A stretch of 64,000 nt of DNA from Phragmitibacter flavus (GTDB taxonomy: Bacteria > Verrucomicrobiota > Verrucomicrobiia > Verrucomicrobiales > Verrucomicrobiaceae): the NCBI RefSeq assembly GCF_005780165.1, contig NZ_VAUV01000012.1, forward strand, positions 62,001 through 126,000. Direction: 5' to 3'. Within the stretch, counting starts at the first letter, position 1; each line of letters opens with the position of its first letter. This document shows positions 50,159 through 58,616 of this stretch, in pieces. Under the pieces are notes generated by a model. That model was not told the origin of the DNA and did no database searches. It was given only the letters and a program-made list of their open reading frames with translations. The translations under genes were made by a program, and so were the position numbers.

Positions 50159-50647
50159 TCAGTCGATTGGTTTTGAGGAGGATAAAAGGTGCATATGATA
50201 AGGTCCGGTGGTCTCAAATGTTTTCTCTTTGGGAGAATAAACGATTTTTGATTTGGCGGTTCTGGTCTGAATCAGTCTGCTGCTTATTTGCATGGACGGT
50301 TGGCCGTTGAAGGTAATTTTTCCTGTTGAGACTTTCCAAATGGCTTGTTCGGCAATGATGATAGGAACAGAGGGTTCGACGTTTTGAAAATACACATGAC
50401 CTTGAACGATGACGGTATCAGCATCGGGTCGGGTGATTTTGTCTCCCAAGATAGGTGCGCCGTTGGGAAGGATAAACGATTCGCGATTGGCGAGATGGCG
50501 ATTCGGGTGCTGACTAAGTGGAGCGGGCTCTTTTTTGGTGGCTTCGGATTGGTTTCGCTCGTTCTCTGAACCTGAAACGAGTGAGACAAGGGCGATGCCA
50601 AGGAGGGCCGCGACTTTGAGCTGTTGATTAACGAGAGAACGTTTCAT
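50159..50647 (-). CDS. Secreted hypothetical protein
   Basis: From MKRSLVNQQLKVAALLGIA the protein has 162 residues with a signal peptide or anchor. A polar linker follows, then a beta-rich part (ADTVIVQGHVYFQN, AIWKVSTGKITFNGQPSMQI). The alternation and the phrase 'G.i.f.g.p.' resemble LptA/OstA-type strands only loosely. The lower GC content sets it apart a little from its neighbours. A start nine codons upstream (50674) is possible. Confidence 0.65.
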   Translation of the reverse strand: MKRSLVNQQLKVAALLGIALVSLVSGSENERNQSEATKKEPAPLSQHPNRHLANRESFILPNGAPILGDKITRPDADTVIVQGHVYFQNVEPSVPIIIAEQAIWKVSTGKITFNGQPSMQISSRLIQTRTAKSKIVYSPKEKTFETTGPYHMHLLSSSKPID

Positions 50648-50742
50648 AAGCTGTTTATTTGGTGCCGAATTCAACTGAACAAGAATTGAGTGTAGTATTT
50701 AAAGATTATCAGTTTTTCCTTGGATTGTCACGATGATTGAAG

Positions 50743-53655
50743 TTACTCGGGGAGGGCGGTGACCATGGCGCGGTAGAAAAGGCGGGTGGTGGTGGCTGGG
50801 GAAAGGGTGGTGCGGAAGGTGCGATAGCTCCAGCCGTCGTCGAGAGGAGAAAAGTTGTTGGTGGGGGTTGGGGTGATTTCGACGACCTGAATCGTGGTCC
50901 AGTTTTGGAGATCGATGCTGCTTTGGATGGTGTAGGTGATGCCGTCGATGGAGTTGGAAACGAGATTACCGGAACCTTCGTCAAACGTGGCTCCGTTGCG
51001 GACGGGCAGGGTGAAGGAATGATGGATGACTCCTTCGATCTCAATTGGATGGATGGTGGTTCGAGGGTCGCTTTGTGAATTGAGCGGGTGGCTGTTGAGG
51101 GCGAACTCGATGACGTTGGGGCGATGGTCCTGGTCGGGATCAGCAGTGCTTCCGGCAAGGTCGGGTTTTTCAAAATTCTGGCCAAAATGGGTGTGCCTCC
51201 ATTGGGCGAGAGGGGTGAGATAGAGGGGGCCGATGCGACGCTGGAGCTGGTCTTCGTAAAGGGAAAACGGTTCGAGGTGGTCGCCTTGTCCGGCGGCTTC
51301 GACCCAGTCGGCGGGCGCCATCCGGGAGCCGCCGCCGGTGGGGCGGGAAATGGTGTTGCGAGTGCCGCGGGTGCCGATGGCGTAACCCATGCGGGATTGT
51401 TCGGTGCGGACGACGGCGCCGCCGCTGCTGCCGGTGCCCTCGGTGTTCCAGAAGACAGAATGGGAGGCGGTGACTTCGTGCAGTGGCGGGCTGCCGAAGG
51501 GTCGGTAGGCGGCGGTGAAGAAGCTGGAGTCGGCGATGCAGGTGTCGATGAGGTTGGAGTGGCTGAAATGCATGTGGTGGTCGGAGCCCGTGCCACTGGT
51601 GGTCTGGCGTGCGGCGTTCCCGTCGGCGACCTGGCGGCCCGTGGTGGAGTCGATGCAGCGGTGGAAGACGTTTCCAGAGCAGCGCATTTGGGAAAAGACA
51701 AAGGCGTGACGGCTGAAGGTGCCGCGGCAGCGGATGAGAAGGTTGTCGGAGGCGTTGCTGATGCGGTAGAGGTAGCCATTGCCGCCGCCGCCGCCGTATT
51801 GGGCGTTTTGGAAATGGCAGTCGGCGAGGGTGATGCGACAGGAATCGGTGAGGTGAACGCCGTTGCTGAGGATGTGGGTTTGGGTGGTGTTTTGCTCGGG
51901 ACGGTAGCTGTGAACGTTGGTCATCCAACTGTCGCGAGTGCGCTGAAAGGTGATGGCGAAAGAGGAGTGGGTATGCCAGGAGGCGTTGGTCTCGCTGTTA
52001 TAGTCTTCTTCCGCCCAGCCGGTGCCGGTGCGTTCGAGCATGCCGATGGAGAAGTTTTCGAGTCCGATTTCGTTGAGGCCAGAGTGGGCGGCGAGGAGGA
52101 GGCGGGCGTTGTCGCGGGTGGTGAGGGAGTAGCGGGTGGGGATGTCGATGGTGACGATGTGGTTGACGGGATCGACGGCGACGACTTTGCGGCGGTAGGC
52201 GAAGCCGCCGAGGCTGGAGCCGTAGCCGAGCCAGTTGTTGATGCCGTGTTCGGTGATCCATGCATCGGTGGTGTCAGCGCGCACCGTGATCCAGTCGCCG
52301 GGACTGAAGAGGGCGGCGTTGGCAACGGGAAGTTGGGTGGTGGGACCGGGGAGGTCGGTGGTGATGAGGGTGGTCGCGGTGGTGGTGTTTGAGGTGAAGG
52401 CGGCCTGGCTGGCGCCTTGGATGAGAATGACCTGTTTGTTGCGCATTTCAGTGAGGTCATTGAGGAGGCGGGTGGTAGCGGGGCCATCGCCGCGGAGGAC
52501 AATGTTCGGTGCATCGATGCGCAGGGCATAGTTGTTGGTGCCTTGGGGGCGGATGCGGTAGGTTCCGGCGGGGAGTTTGACGATGCCACCTCCGGCGGCT
52601 TCGGCGGTATTGATGGCGCTTTGGATGGCGAGGGTGGAGTCGGTGACGCCGGTGGGATCGGCGTTGAATGGGGGATTGGTGACGATCCATTCTGGACCGG
52701 TGATGGTGGGGGGATCTTCGTTGCCGGCGCGGTAGCCGGCGTGGGAGAAGTCCTGGAGGAAAGCACCGGTCTGGAAGTTGTGGGTGGGGTTTTGAGGAGG
52801 TGTCCAGTTTTGGGGGTAGAGACTGCTGAGGAGGGGCGCTGGGGCGGCGATGGTGTCGCGGATGGAGAGATTGTCGAAGTCGACGATGTTGCCAGGCGGG
52901 GCGGAAAAGGTGCGGAGGACAAACTGGTTGACCTCGGCGGTGTTGGCGGTCGAGGTGTAGGTGCCGATTTTGGTGGGGATGGCGGTGGAGCCGGTCTGGC
53001 TGATCCAGACGTCAGCCTGGTTGCTGGCGAGGGTTTGAAGGCCCTGGAATTCGTAGTTGATGGAGGAGGCGTTGCGATTGAAGACGACGGTGATTTTTCT
53101 AGGGACGTCGAGCGGATAAGTGCTGCTGGGGCCGGTGGTGTTGCTTCCGGTGGCGAAGACGCCGTTGTTCAGGGTGAAGGCGAGTCCGGCGTGGACGCTG
53201 TTGATTTCATTGCTTTTGCCGAGGCCAAAGATCAGCGCTTGTCCGCTGGGCGCGGTGGGTTCACGAAAAGTGAAGGAGATGACGGTGAGGCCGGTGGTGG
53301 GGATGGAGGCGACGGTGCTGATGCGGGCATTGGCTCCTTCGATGCGGCCGAAGAGGGATGAGGTGCCGAAAGCCCGATGAGGGGGAGAATCCTGAACGGT
53401 GAAGCTGCTTCCGACGTTGTTCCATTTTGCCGATGGCACGGTGTCGCCGGCGTAGAGACCGGAGAAGGTTTCCCTTACAAATTCGGTGGCGAGGAGAGGC
53501 CATGGCTTCCAACACAACAAGGCGAAGAGCAGGACGATGAATCGCAGGGTGATACGCTGACGTTGGGGGCGGGAGCGAGGAAGGATGCGTTGAAGCGGGC
53601 CCTCGGGATCTTGCTCGGCTTCTGCGATGATGTGATCAAGAGCAGGCGAAGACAT
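50743..53655 (-). CDS. Large secreted right-handed beta-helix protein (pectate-lyase-like)
   Basis: The 970 residues begin with a 35-residue basic extension before a hydrophobic signal (RFIVLLFALLCWKPWPLLA). A concanavalin-like domain (about 60-270) is followed by a pectate-lyase superfamily beta-helix: STLAIQSAINTAEAAGGGIV, KLPAGTYRI, NIVLRGDG, then rungs such as SNGVHLTDSCRITLADCHF and RISNASDNLLIRCRG. The C-terminus has DPDQDHRPNVIEFALNSHP, a pattern common at the ends of verrucomicrobial exported proteins. It likely binds or degrades a polysaccharide; catalytic residues are not assigned. Confidence 0.88.
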   Translation of the reverse strand: MSSPALDHIIAEAEQDPEGPLQRILPRSRPQRQRITLRFIVLLFALLCWKPWPLLATEFVRETFSGLYAGDTVPSAKWNNVGSSFTVQDSPPHRAFGTSSLFGRIEGANARISTVASIPTTGLTVISFTFREPTAPSGQALIFGLGKSNEINSVHAGLAFTLNNGVFATGSNTTGPSSTYPLDVPRKITVVFNRNASSINYEFQGLQTLASNQADVWISQTGSTAIPTKIGTYTSTANTAEVNQFVLRTFSAPPGNIVDFDNLSIRDTIAAPAPLLSSLYPQNWTPPQNPTHNFQTGAFLQDFSHAGYRAGNEDPPTITGPEWIVTNPPFNADPTGVTDSTLAIQSAINTAEAAGGGIVKLPAGTYRIRPQGTNNYALRIDAPNIVLRGDGPATTRLLNDLTEMRNKQVILIQGASQAAFTSNTTTATTLITTDLPGPTTQLPVANAALFSPGDWITVRADTTDAWITEHGINNWLGYGSSLGGFAYRRKVVAVDPVNHIVTIDIPTRYSLTTRDNARLLLAAHSGLNEIGLENFSIGMLERTGTGWAEEDYNSETNASWHTHSSFAITFQRTRDSWMTNVHSYRPEQNTTQTHILSNGVHLTDSCRITLADCHFQNAQYGGGGGNGYLYRISNASDNLLIRCRGTFSRHAFVFSQMRCSGNVFHRCIDSTTGRQVADGNAARQTTSGTGSDHHMHFSHSNLIDTCIADSSFFTAAYRPFGSPPLHEVTASHSVFWNTEGTGSSGGAVVRTEQSRMGYAIGTRGTRNTISRPTGGGSRMAPADWVEAAGQGDHLEPFSLYEDQLQRRIGPLYLTPLAQWRHTHFGQNFEKPDLAGSTADPDQDHRPNVIEFALNSHPLNSQSDPRTTIHPIEIEGVIHHSFTLPVRNGATFDEGSGNLVSNSIDGITYTIQSSIDLQNWTTIQVVEITPTPTNNFSPLDDGWSYRTFRTTLSPATTTRLFYRAMVTALPE

Positions 53656-53757
53656 GGATATTTTTTACATCAATGGGGGGCAGGTGACAATCTTAACCGG
53701 GCTTAATCGCGAATGAGGGCGAAGTTGCTGTTTGGAGCTGGAGAAAAGCTCTTGGAT

Positions 53758-54129
53758 TCAGGTTATCGGGTTTTGATGAAGAGACTGGAGCAAAGCGGCG
53801 GAACTATGGCGCTGTCCCAAATCGGTGATGGGGCTTCGCATGCCCTTTAGCCATAGCACGCTGCCAATCATCATGATGATCCCAACAAGAATGTAGAGCA
53901 ACCGCAGGTTGGTGCGGTCGAGATTACCTACGTAGTGATCGATCACGGACACTGCGACTGCACCGGCCAGGAAGAGCAGAATCGCCTGGCCCCATGCTCT
54001 GGCCACTTTTGAAGGGTCACGATAGTCGTCTTCAGGAAGGTTGGGAACTGAGAAGCCGCCCCAGAGCCAGAATGAAATGACAATAGCGGCGAGTAGCAAA
54101 AGACGGAAGGGTGAAAAACTGAATTCCAT
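53758..54129 (-). CDS. Small membrane protein
   Basis: The 123-residue protein has three predicted membrane helices (LLLLAAIVISFWLWGGF, WGQAILLFLAGAVAVSVI, LLYILVGIIMMIGSVLW). The C-terminal tail is short and polar. No family recognised. It begins 3 bp after the stop of the upstream membrane protein gene, so they form a pair. The partner also has no known function. Confidence 0.75.
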   Translation of the reverse strand: MEFSFSPFRLLLLAAIVISFWLWGGFSVPNLPEDDYRDPSKVARAWGQAILLFLAGAVAVSVIDHYVGNLDRTNLRLLYILVGIIMMIGSVLWLKGMRSPITDLGQRHSSAALLQSLHQNPIT

Positions 54130-54132
54130 CTT

Positions 54133-54714
54133 TCAGCGTGTTTTGATTCGGGGCTGGCCTTTGTGAGCACTGAAGTCGATCAGGTCCATTTGTGCCAGAA
54201 AAAGGATCTCCGTCTGACGGTCAGGGTATTCATCGAGAGACTGCCATTTTTTGGCTGCTTTCAAGGCTTTCAAGGCGGCGGCAAGACGGTCTTCCAGGTC
54301 AGTGCTGAAAGGGAGCATGCTGCTGAACAGGGTTCCGGCTTTCAAGAGCAGCAATGGGCCCGCAAGAAAGATCTGACTCAGGACATGGGCTGGAGCGGTG
54401 ACCCGGTGGGCGTAATAGTCCAGCATGAATGCGCTGCCGTTGGACTCGCCGAGATCATGATAAAATGCGGATTCGTGATAGCTCTGGAGTCCACCACGGT
54501 TCTTCCAATTTCTGTAGCCACTAATGCCTGCGACGGCGAGGCCAAGGATACCAATGGCAATGGCGACGGTGGGAGAGAGTGGAGAACCAAAGTTGCTGGC
54601 GATGTAAGCGGGAATGTAACGGAAGAAAAGATACGTGATGAAGCAATAGAGAATGCCCCCTCCAAGGGCAAGAATGGCCTTGATGAGCTGATTGCGATTG
54701 TAGCGACGAATCAT
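54133..54714 (-). CDS. Hypothetical membrane protein
   Basis: Start chosen at MIRRYNRNQLIKAILAL (193 residues), which avoids overlap with the sulfatase gene; a start at 54792 would add 26 residues. Two helices in the first half (ILYCFITYLFFRYIPAYIAS, VAIAIGILGLAVAGISGY) and one in the middle (ILSQIFLAGPLLLLKAG-like) are followed by a charged helical tail (LEDRLAAALKALKAAKKWQS). Function unknown; probably an operon with the next small membrane protein. Confidence 0.75.
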   Translation of the reverse strand: MIRRYNRNQLIKAILALGGGILYCFITYLFFRYIPAYIASNFGSPLSPTVAIAIGILGLAVAGISGYRNWKNRGGLQSYHESAFYHDLGESNGSAFMLDYYAHRVTAPAHVLSQIFLAGPLLLLKAGTLFSSMLPFSTDLEDRLAAALKALKAAKKWQSLDEYPDRQTEILFLAQMDLIDFSAHKGQPRIKTR

Positions 54715-54776
54715 GTCGGGAACGAATAGTCGATCGGACGCATGGTTCAACGCGATTGATGAAGAGAGATGGTCGC

Positions 54777-56291
54777 TTACTGATACTCCCACTTGAGCAC
54801 CCAGGGATCGCGGTGGGTTTGTTGGAAGGTTTTGAGTTTTTGTTTGAGGGCGTTGAGGGTTTCGAGATGATCGGGATCGGAGGCGAGATTGAGGGATTCG
54901 TGGGGGTCGTATTCGAGGTCGTAGAGTTCGAACTCGGGGCGTTGGAGATATTGGCCGACGGTGATGTGGCCGAAGGGAGCGTCGTTGCCTTTTTTAAGTT
55001 GCGCCTGCCAGGTGGCGGAGGACCAGAGATCGGTGGAGAAGGGGAAGGGAAGCTGCCAGGCGATGTTCCAGATGAGTTTGTATTTCTGATCGCGAATGAC
55101 GCGCATGGGGTAATACATCTGGACTTCGTGAAAAGTATGGGAGGCGAAGAGGAGATCGCGGGTGGGATCGGTTTCTTTGTCGAGGATGTTGAGCCAGCTG
55201 CGACCGTGATAGGCAGGGTATTTGGGGCCGCGGTTGTCGGATTTGGAGAGGTTTTGGGCGTTCCAGTGTTCAACAGGGTCGATGGGGTTTTTGGGAGCGT
55301 TTTTTTCGTGGTCGAGTCCACCGGCAAAGTCGAGCAGCGATGGGGTGATGTCGGTGTGGCTGACGAGGGCGGTGTTGCGGACGCCGCGTTTCGCATTGTA
55401 GGGGTTGCGGACGATGAACGGGACGCGCAGGCCGGGTTCGCTGACGGTGGTTTTGGCCCCAGGGAAGGCCATGCCGTGGTCGGAGGTGACGATGATGAGG
55501 GTTTTGTCGTAGAGATTCGCCTCTTTGAGGATTTGGATGAGGTGGCCGAGGCCGGCGTCGAAACGGGAGACGCTCTGGTAATATTGGGCGAGTTCGGCGC
55601 GGGTTTCGGGAGTATCGGGGAGGAAGGGTGGGACGATGACGTCTTTAGGATCGTAGAAAGTTTCCTTGATGTCGGGGAAGCTTTTTTGATTGGGGAGGTT
55701 GCCGAAGGCGTTGGGTTTGTTGGGGATTTCCAGGTCGTCGTTGCTGCGATGGGGATCGATCTGGCCGACGTAGAGAAGGAAGGGTTTTTGCTTGTCGGCT
55801 TCGGCTTCGTCTTTGGCGAGAATGAATTCGCGGGCTTGTTCGACGGTGGCGACGGAGTTGCGGCCCTTGGCACCGAGCTGCAGGTCGTATTGAAAAATAT
55901 TGTTCGGGGAGACGTGGTGTTTGCCGATGAGGGCGGTGCGGTAGCCGGCGCGTTTGATGACTTGGGGGAGGGCAAGGCTGATGGTGTTGGGGTAGCAGGA
56001 GAAGTGGCCGGTGTCGTGGGCGTGACCGTAGTGGCCGTTGGCGTGATTGTGCAGTCCGGTCATGATGACGGAACGGCTGGCGCTGCAACTGGCGGTGGTG
56101 GCATAGGCGTTGGTGAAGACGGTGCCGTCGGCAGCGAGGGCGTCGATGTGCGGGGTTTGGATGACTTTATTGCCGTAACATCCGAGCTCGGTGCCGAGGT
56201 CATCGGCGATGTAGAAGACGATGTTCTTTTCGGCGGCGTGGAGGGGGGAGATGAGGAGGATGAAGAAGAGGAAAGGGAGGAGGCGGAGCAT
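54777..56291 (-). CDS. Secreted sulfatase, heparan N-sulfatase (SGSH)-like
   Basis: From MLRLLPFLFFILLISPLHA, with a signal peptide, it has 504 residues. The formylglycine site is CSASR (Cys69-Arg73) in a CxAxR-type motif. Metal-site segments are NIVFYIADDLG, FLLYVGQIDPHR and VTSDHGMAFPG. FTNAYATTASCSASRSVIMTG, GHYGHAHDTGHFS and TALIGKHHV follow the SGSH (S1_8) subgroup, so an N-sulfated or related sulfated glycan is the probable substrate. It requires a formylglycine-generating enzyme from elsewhere. A second sulfatase gene is divergent. Confidence 0.92.
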   Translation of the reverse strand: MLRLLPFLFFILLISPLHAAEKNIVFYIADDLGTELGCYGNKVIQTPHIDALAADGTVFTNAYATTASCSASRSVIMTGLHNHANGHYGHAHDTGHFSCYPNTISLALPQVIKRAGYRTALIGKHHVSPNNIFQYDLQLGAKGRNSVATVEQAREFILAKDEAEADKQKPFLLYVGQIDPHRSNDDLEIPNKPNAFGNLPNQKSFPDIKETFYDPKDVIVPPFLPDTPETRAELAQYYQSVSRFDAGLGHLIQILKEANLYDKTLIIVTSDHGMAFPGAKTTVSEPGLRVPFIVRNPYNAKRGVRNTALVSHTDITPSLLDFAGGLDHEKNAPKNPIDPVEHWNAQNLSKSDNRGPKYPAYHGRSWLNILDKETDPTRDLLFASHTFHEVQMYYPMRVIRDQKYKLIWNIAWQLPFPFSTDLWSSATWQAQLKKGNDAPFGHITVGQYLQRPEFELYDLEYDPHESLNLASDPDHLETLNALKQKLKTFQQTHRDPWVLKWEYQ

Positions 56292-56353
56292 GGCGGAGGG
56301 ATAACGTTGGAGAAGTGGAGGGTGTTGCGGGTTTTTTGGGGAGGGGAAATAGG

Positions 56354-56540
56354 AACCACGAATGGACACAAATTCACACGAATGAGATTAAATTTTTAAC
56401 CACAACCGATTGAAACGAGATAGCCAGCCGAAGGCTGTCCCGCAGGGATGAACGAAGTGAAGCAGATAGACACCGATTTTTCCTGATCTGATATGAACAA
56501 TTTATCTCTGTTTATCTGTGGTTTTTTGATATGAGAGGAA
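56354..56540 (+). repeat. Dispersed repeat tract between the two sulfatase genes
   Basis: AACCACGAATGGACACAAAT at 56354 is followed by a longer element from about 56398 (CACAACCGATTGAAACGAGA, TAGCCAGCCGAAGGCTGTCC) and a TTTATCTCTGTTTATCTGTG tail. An inverted, diverged copy of the same composite lies at about 58508-58605. The motifs resemble repeats I know from verrucomicrobial and planctomycete genomes. No coding frame uses this stretch. Confidence 0.7.
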
Positions 56541-56565
56541 GTGGGTTGCGTTGTGATACTCACGC

Positions 56566-57936
56566 ATGAAGATTTTTTTGCTTGGATTGATGATGTTGAC
56601 GGGGTCGCTGCTGCATGGGGCGGAACGGCCGAATGTGGTGTTTTTGCTGGTGGATGACTGGCGATGGAATGCGGCGGGGTTCATGGGCGACAAGATCGTC
56701 AAGACGCCGCATATGGATGCGCTGGCAAAGGAGGGGGTGGTGTTCGAGAATGCGTTTGTGACGACGTCGATTTGTTCAGTGAGTCGGGCTTCGATTCTGA
56801 CGGGTCAATGGGAGAGGCGGCACGGGATCGTTGATTTCAAGACGGGGCTGACGGATGCGCAGTGGGCGGAGACGTATCCGGGGTTGATGCGCAAAGCGGG
56901 CTATCGGACGGGATTTGTGGGGAAGTATGGCGTGGGGGATGTGAAGGCGACGGAAGAGAGGGGCGCGAGTTTTGATTTCTGGCGAGGCCAGGCGGGGCAG
57001 GGGACGAAGTTTTTTATTGAGCCGGGTGACTCCACGAGGAAGCATGCGACGGCGAGGTATGGGGATGAGGCGCTGGAGTTTTTGCAGGGGGTGGAGAAGG
57101 GGCAGCCGTTCTGTTTGTCGGTGAGTTTCAGTGCGGTGCATGCGCGGGACGGGCAAGCAACGGAGTTCGAACCTGATCCCCGGGATGAGGATTTGTATTC
57201 GGATGTGGAGATTCCGTTGCCGGTGCTGGCGACGGAGGAGGCTTTTGCGAAGGTGCCGGAGTTTGTGAAGACGTCGGAAGGTCGCAGGCGTTGGGAGTGG
57301 CGCTTTGATGAGGCGAAAAAAGCGCAGGGGATTTTGAAAGATTATTATCGGTTGGTGACCGGGGTGGATCGGGAAGTGGGGAGGTTGCGTGAGGTTTTGA
57401 GGGAGCGGGGTTTGGCCGAAAATACGGTGGTGGTGGTGACGTCGGACAATGGGTATGCGTTGGGGGATCGGGGGTTGGCGGACAAGTGGTTTATGTGGGA
57501 GGAGGATATCCGGGTGCCTTTGGTGGTGTATGATCCGCGTCTGGAAGAAGGGCAACGAGGCAGGCGATTGAAGGAGATGGTGTTGAACGTGGATCTGGCA
57601 CCGACGATGTTGGAACGGGTGGGCATTGAGGTGCCAAAGGGGATGCAGGGGCGGAGTTTGGTGCCGCTGGTTTCTGGGGAGTCAGTGGCAGATTGGAGAG
57701 GGGAGTTTTTTTATGAGCACCATGTTTTACCTGGAAGAATTCCGCCGGTGGAAGGGGTGCGGACGGATCGATGGAAATATATCAGGTGGATGGGGAGTGA
57801 TCCGTTGGTGGAGGAGTTGTATGATTTGGAGAGCGATCCGCTTGAGCAGAGGAATTTGGTTGGGGTGAGCGAGCACGCAGAAATGTTGGAGGAGCTGCGT
57901 GGCAAGTGGCGGGAGTATGGAGAGAGATTGAGGTGA
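56566..57936 (+). CDS. Secreted sulfatase
   Basis: A 456-residue sulfatase with a signal peptide (MKIFLLGLMMLTGSLLHG). The core motif is CSVSR (Cys70-Arg74) in TTSICSVSRASILTG, with Val where Pro or Ala is usual. Other motifs: VVFLLVDDWRWNAAGFMG, RTGFVGKYGVG and VVTSDNGYALGDRG; the usual HG after the DN pair is altered. It is shorter than many family members. Substrate cannot be assigned. It is divergent from the SGSH-like sulfatase across the repeat tract. Confidence 0.9.
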   Translation: MKIFLLGLMMLTGSLLHGAERPNVVFLLVDDWRWNAAGFMGDKIVKTPHMDALAKEGVVFENAFVTTSICSVSRASILTGQWERRHGIVDFKTGLTDAQWAETYPGLMRKAGYRTGFVGKYGVGDVKATEERGASFDFWRGQAGQGTKFFIEPGDSTRKHATARYGDEALEFLQGVEKGQPFCLSVSFSAVHARDGQATEFEPDPRDEDLYSDVEIPLPVLATEEAFAKVPEFVKTSEGRRRWEWRFDEAKKAQGILKDYYRLVTGVDREVGRLREVLRERGLAENTVVVVTSDNGYALGDRGLADKWFMWEEDIRVPLVVYDPRLEEGQRGRRLKEMVLNVDLAPTMLERVGIEVPKGMQGRSLVPLVSGESVADWRGEFFYEHHVLPGRIPPVEGVRTDRWKYIRWMGSDPLVEELYDLESDPLEQRNLVGVSEHAEMLEELRGKWREYGERLR

Positions 57937-58013
57937 GGTGGTGTTTGGGAAGTTTTTTTGTCACACCCCTTTGGAGATGGACAAACTATTGCGAAGGTAA
58001 CAAATTATAAATT

Positions 58014-58361
58014 ATGGACTGGTATATAAGCGTTCTGAAAAAGTTTGCGGTGTTCGACGGGCGGGCTCGTCGGAAGGAATATTGGATGTTCACTTTGTTC
58101 AACATCATCGCCATTGTGCTGCTGATGATTGTCGAGGGGATCATTGGAACCGGTGGGATACTCGGCTTTGTTTACATGCTGGCGGTCATCTTGCCGTCCA
58201 TAGGCGTGTCGATCCGGAGATTGCACGACACGAACCGCAGCGGGTGGTTTTTGCTGTTTGTGCTGATCCCGTTCATTGGCGGTTTCATCGTGCTGTATTT
58301 TATGATTCTGGATGGAACGCCGGGGGCCAACAAGTTTGGTGAGAATCCCAAGGGAGTTTGA
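58014..58361 (+). CDS. DUF805 membrane protein
   Basis: The 115 residues match DUF805: WYISVLKKFAVFDGRARRKE at the N-terminus, EYWMFTLFNIIAIVLLMIVE, RRLHDTNRSGWFLLFVLIPF and the C-terminal ending GTPGANKFGENPKG. Four membrane helices are likely. The function of DUF805 proteins is not known. A terminator follows. Confidence 0.92.
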   Translation: MDWYISVLKKFAVFDGRARRKEYWMFTLFNIIAIVLLMIVEGIIGTGGILGFVYMLAVILPSIGVSIRRLHDTNRSGWFLLFVLIPFIGGFIVLYFMILDGTPGANKFGENPKGV

Positions 58362-58383
58362 TCGGGGCTGAGCTGGTTTGATG

Positions 58384-58423
58384 AACCCGTCCTGCTGATT
58401 GGATCAGAGGGATGGGTTTTTTG
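58384..58423 (+). terminator. Rho-independent terminator
   Basis: Stem AACCCGTCC/GGATGGGTT (one G-T pair) with a 17-nt loop, followed by TTTTTTG. It closes the DUF805 gene. Confidence 0.65.
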
Positions 58424-58424
58424 T

Positions 58425-58605
58425 AACCACGAATGGACACGAATTAACACGAATAGGGAGGGACTGAAAAACCACAGATAAACACAGATTTCTCTCATCC
58501 GAATTTCAAGAAGCCATCTGTGTTTATCTGCGTCCAGTTGCTTCGCTTCGCTCACCCCATCAGGGCAGCCTCCGTCTGGCTATCTCGCTTCGCTCGGTTG
58601 TGGTT
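58425..58605 (-). repeat. Dispersed repeat tract, inverted relative to the copy at 56.4 kb
   Basis: AACCACGAATGGACACGAAT (58425) and AACCACAGATAAACACAGAT (58470) stand next to an element that, read on the minus strand, gives AACCACAACCGAGCGAAGCG and AGATAGCCAGACGGAGGCTG. This aligns with the element at 56398. The two copies flank the second sulfatase and DUF805 genes in opposite orientation. Confidence 0.7.
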
Positions 58606-58616
58606 GAGAGATTCAT

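Noticed and set aside
54756-56399. 547-codon plus-strand frame opposite the sulfatase
   Set aside because: Shadow frame; the minus strand has the sulfatase motifs.
56354-58605. Composite transposon bounded by insertion sequences
   Set aside because: No transposase, no terminal inverted repeats with target duplications; flanks are short non-coding repeats only.
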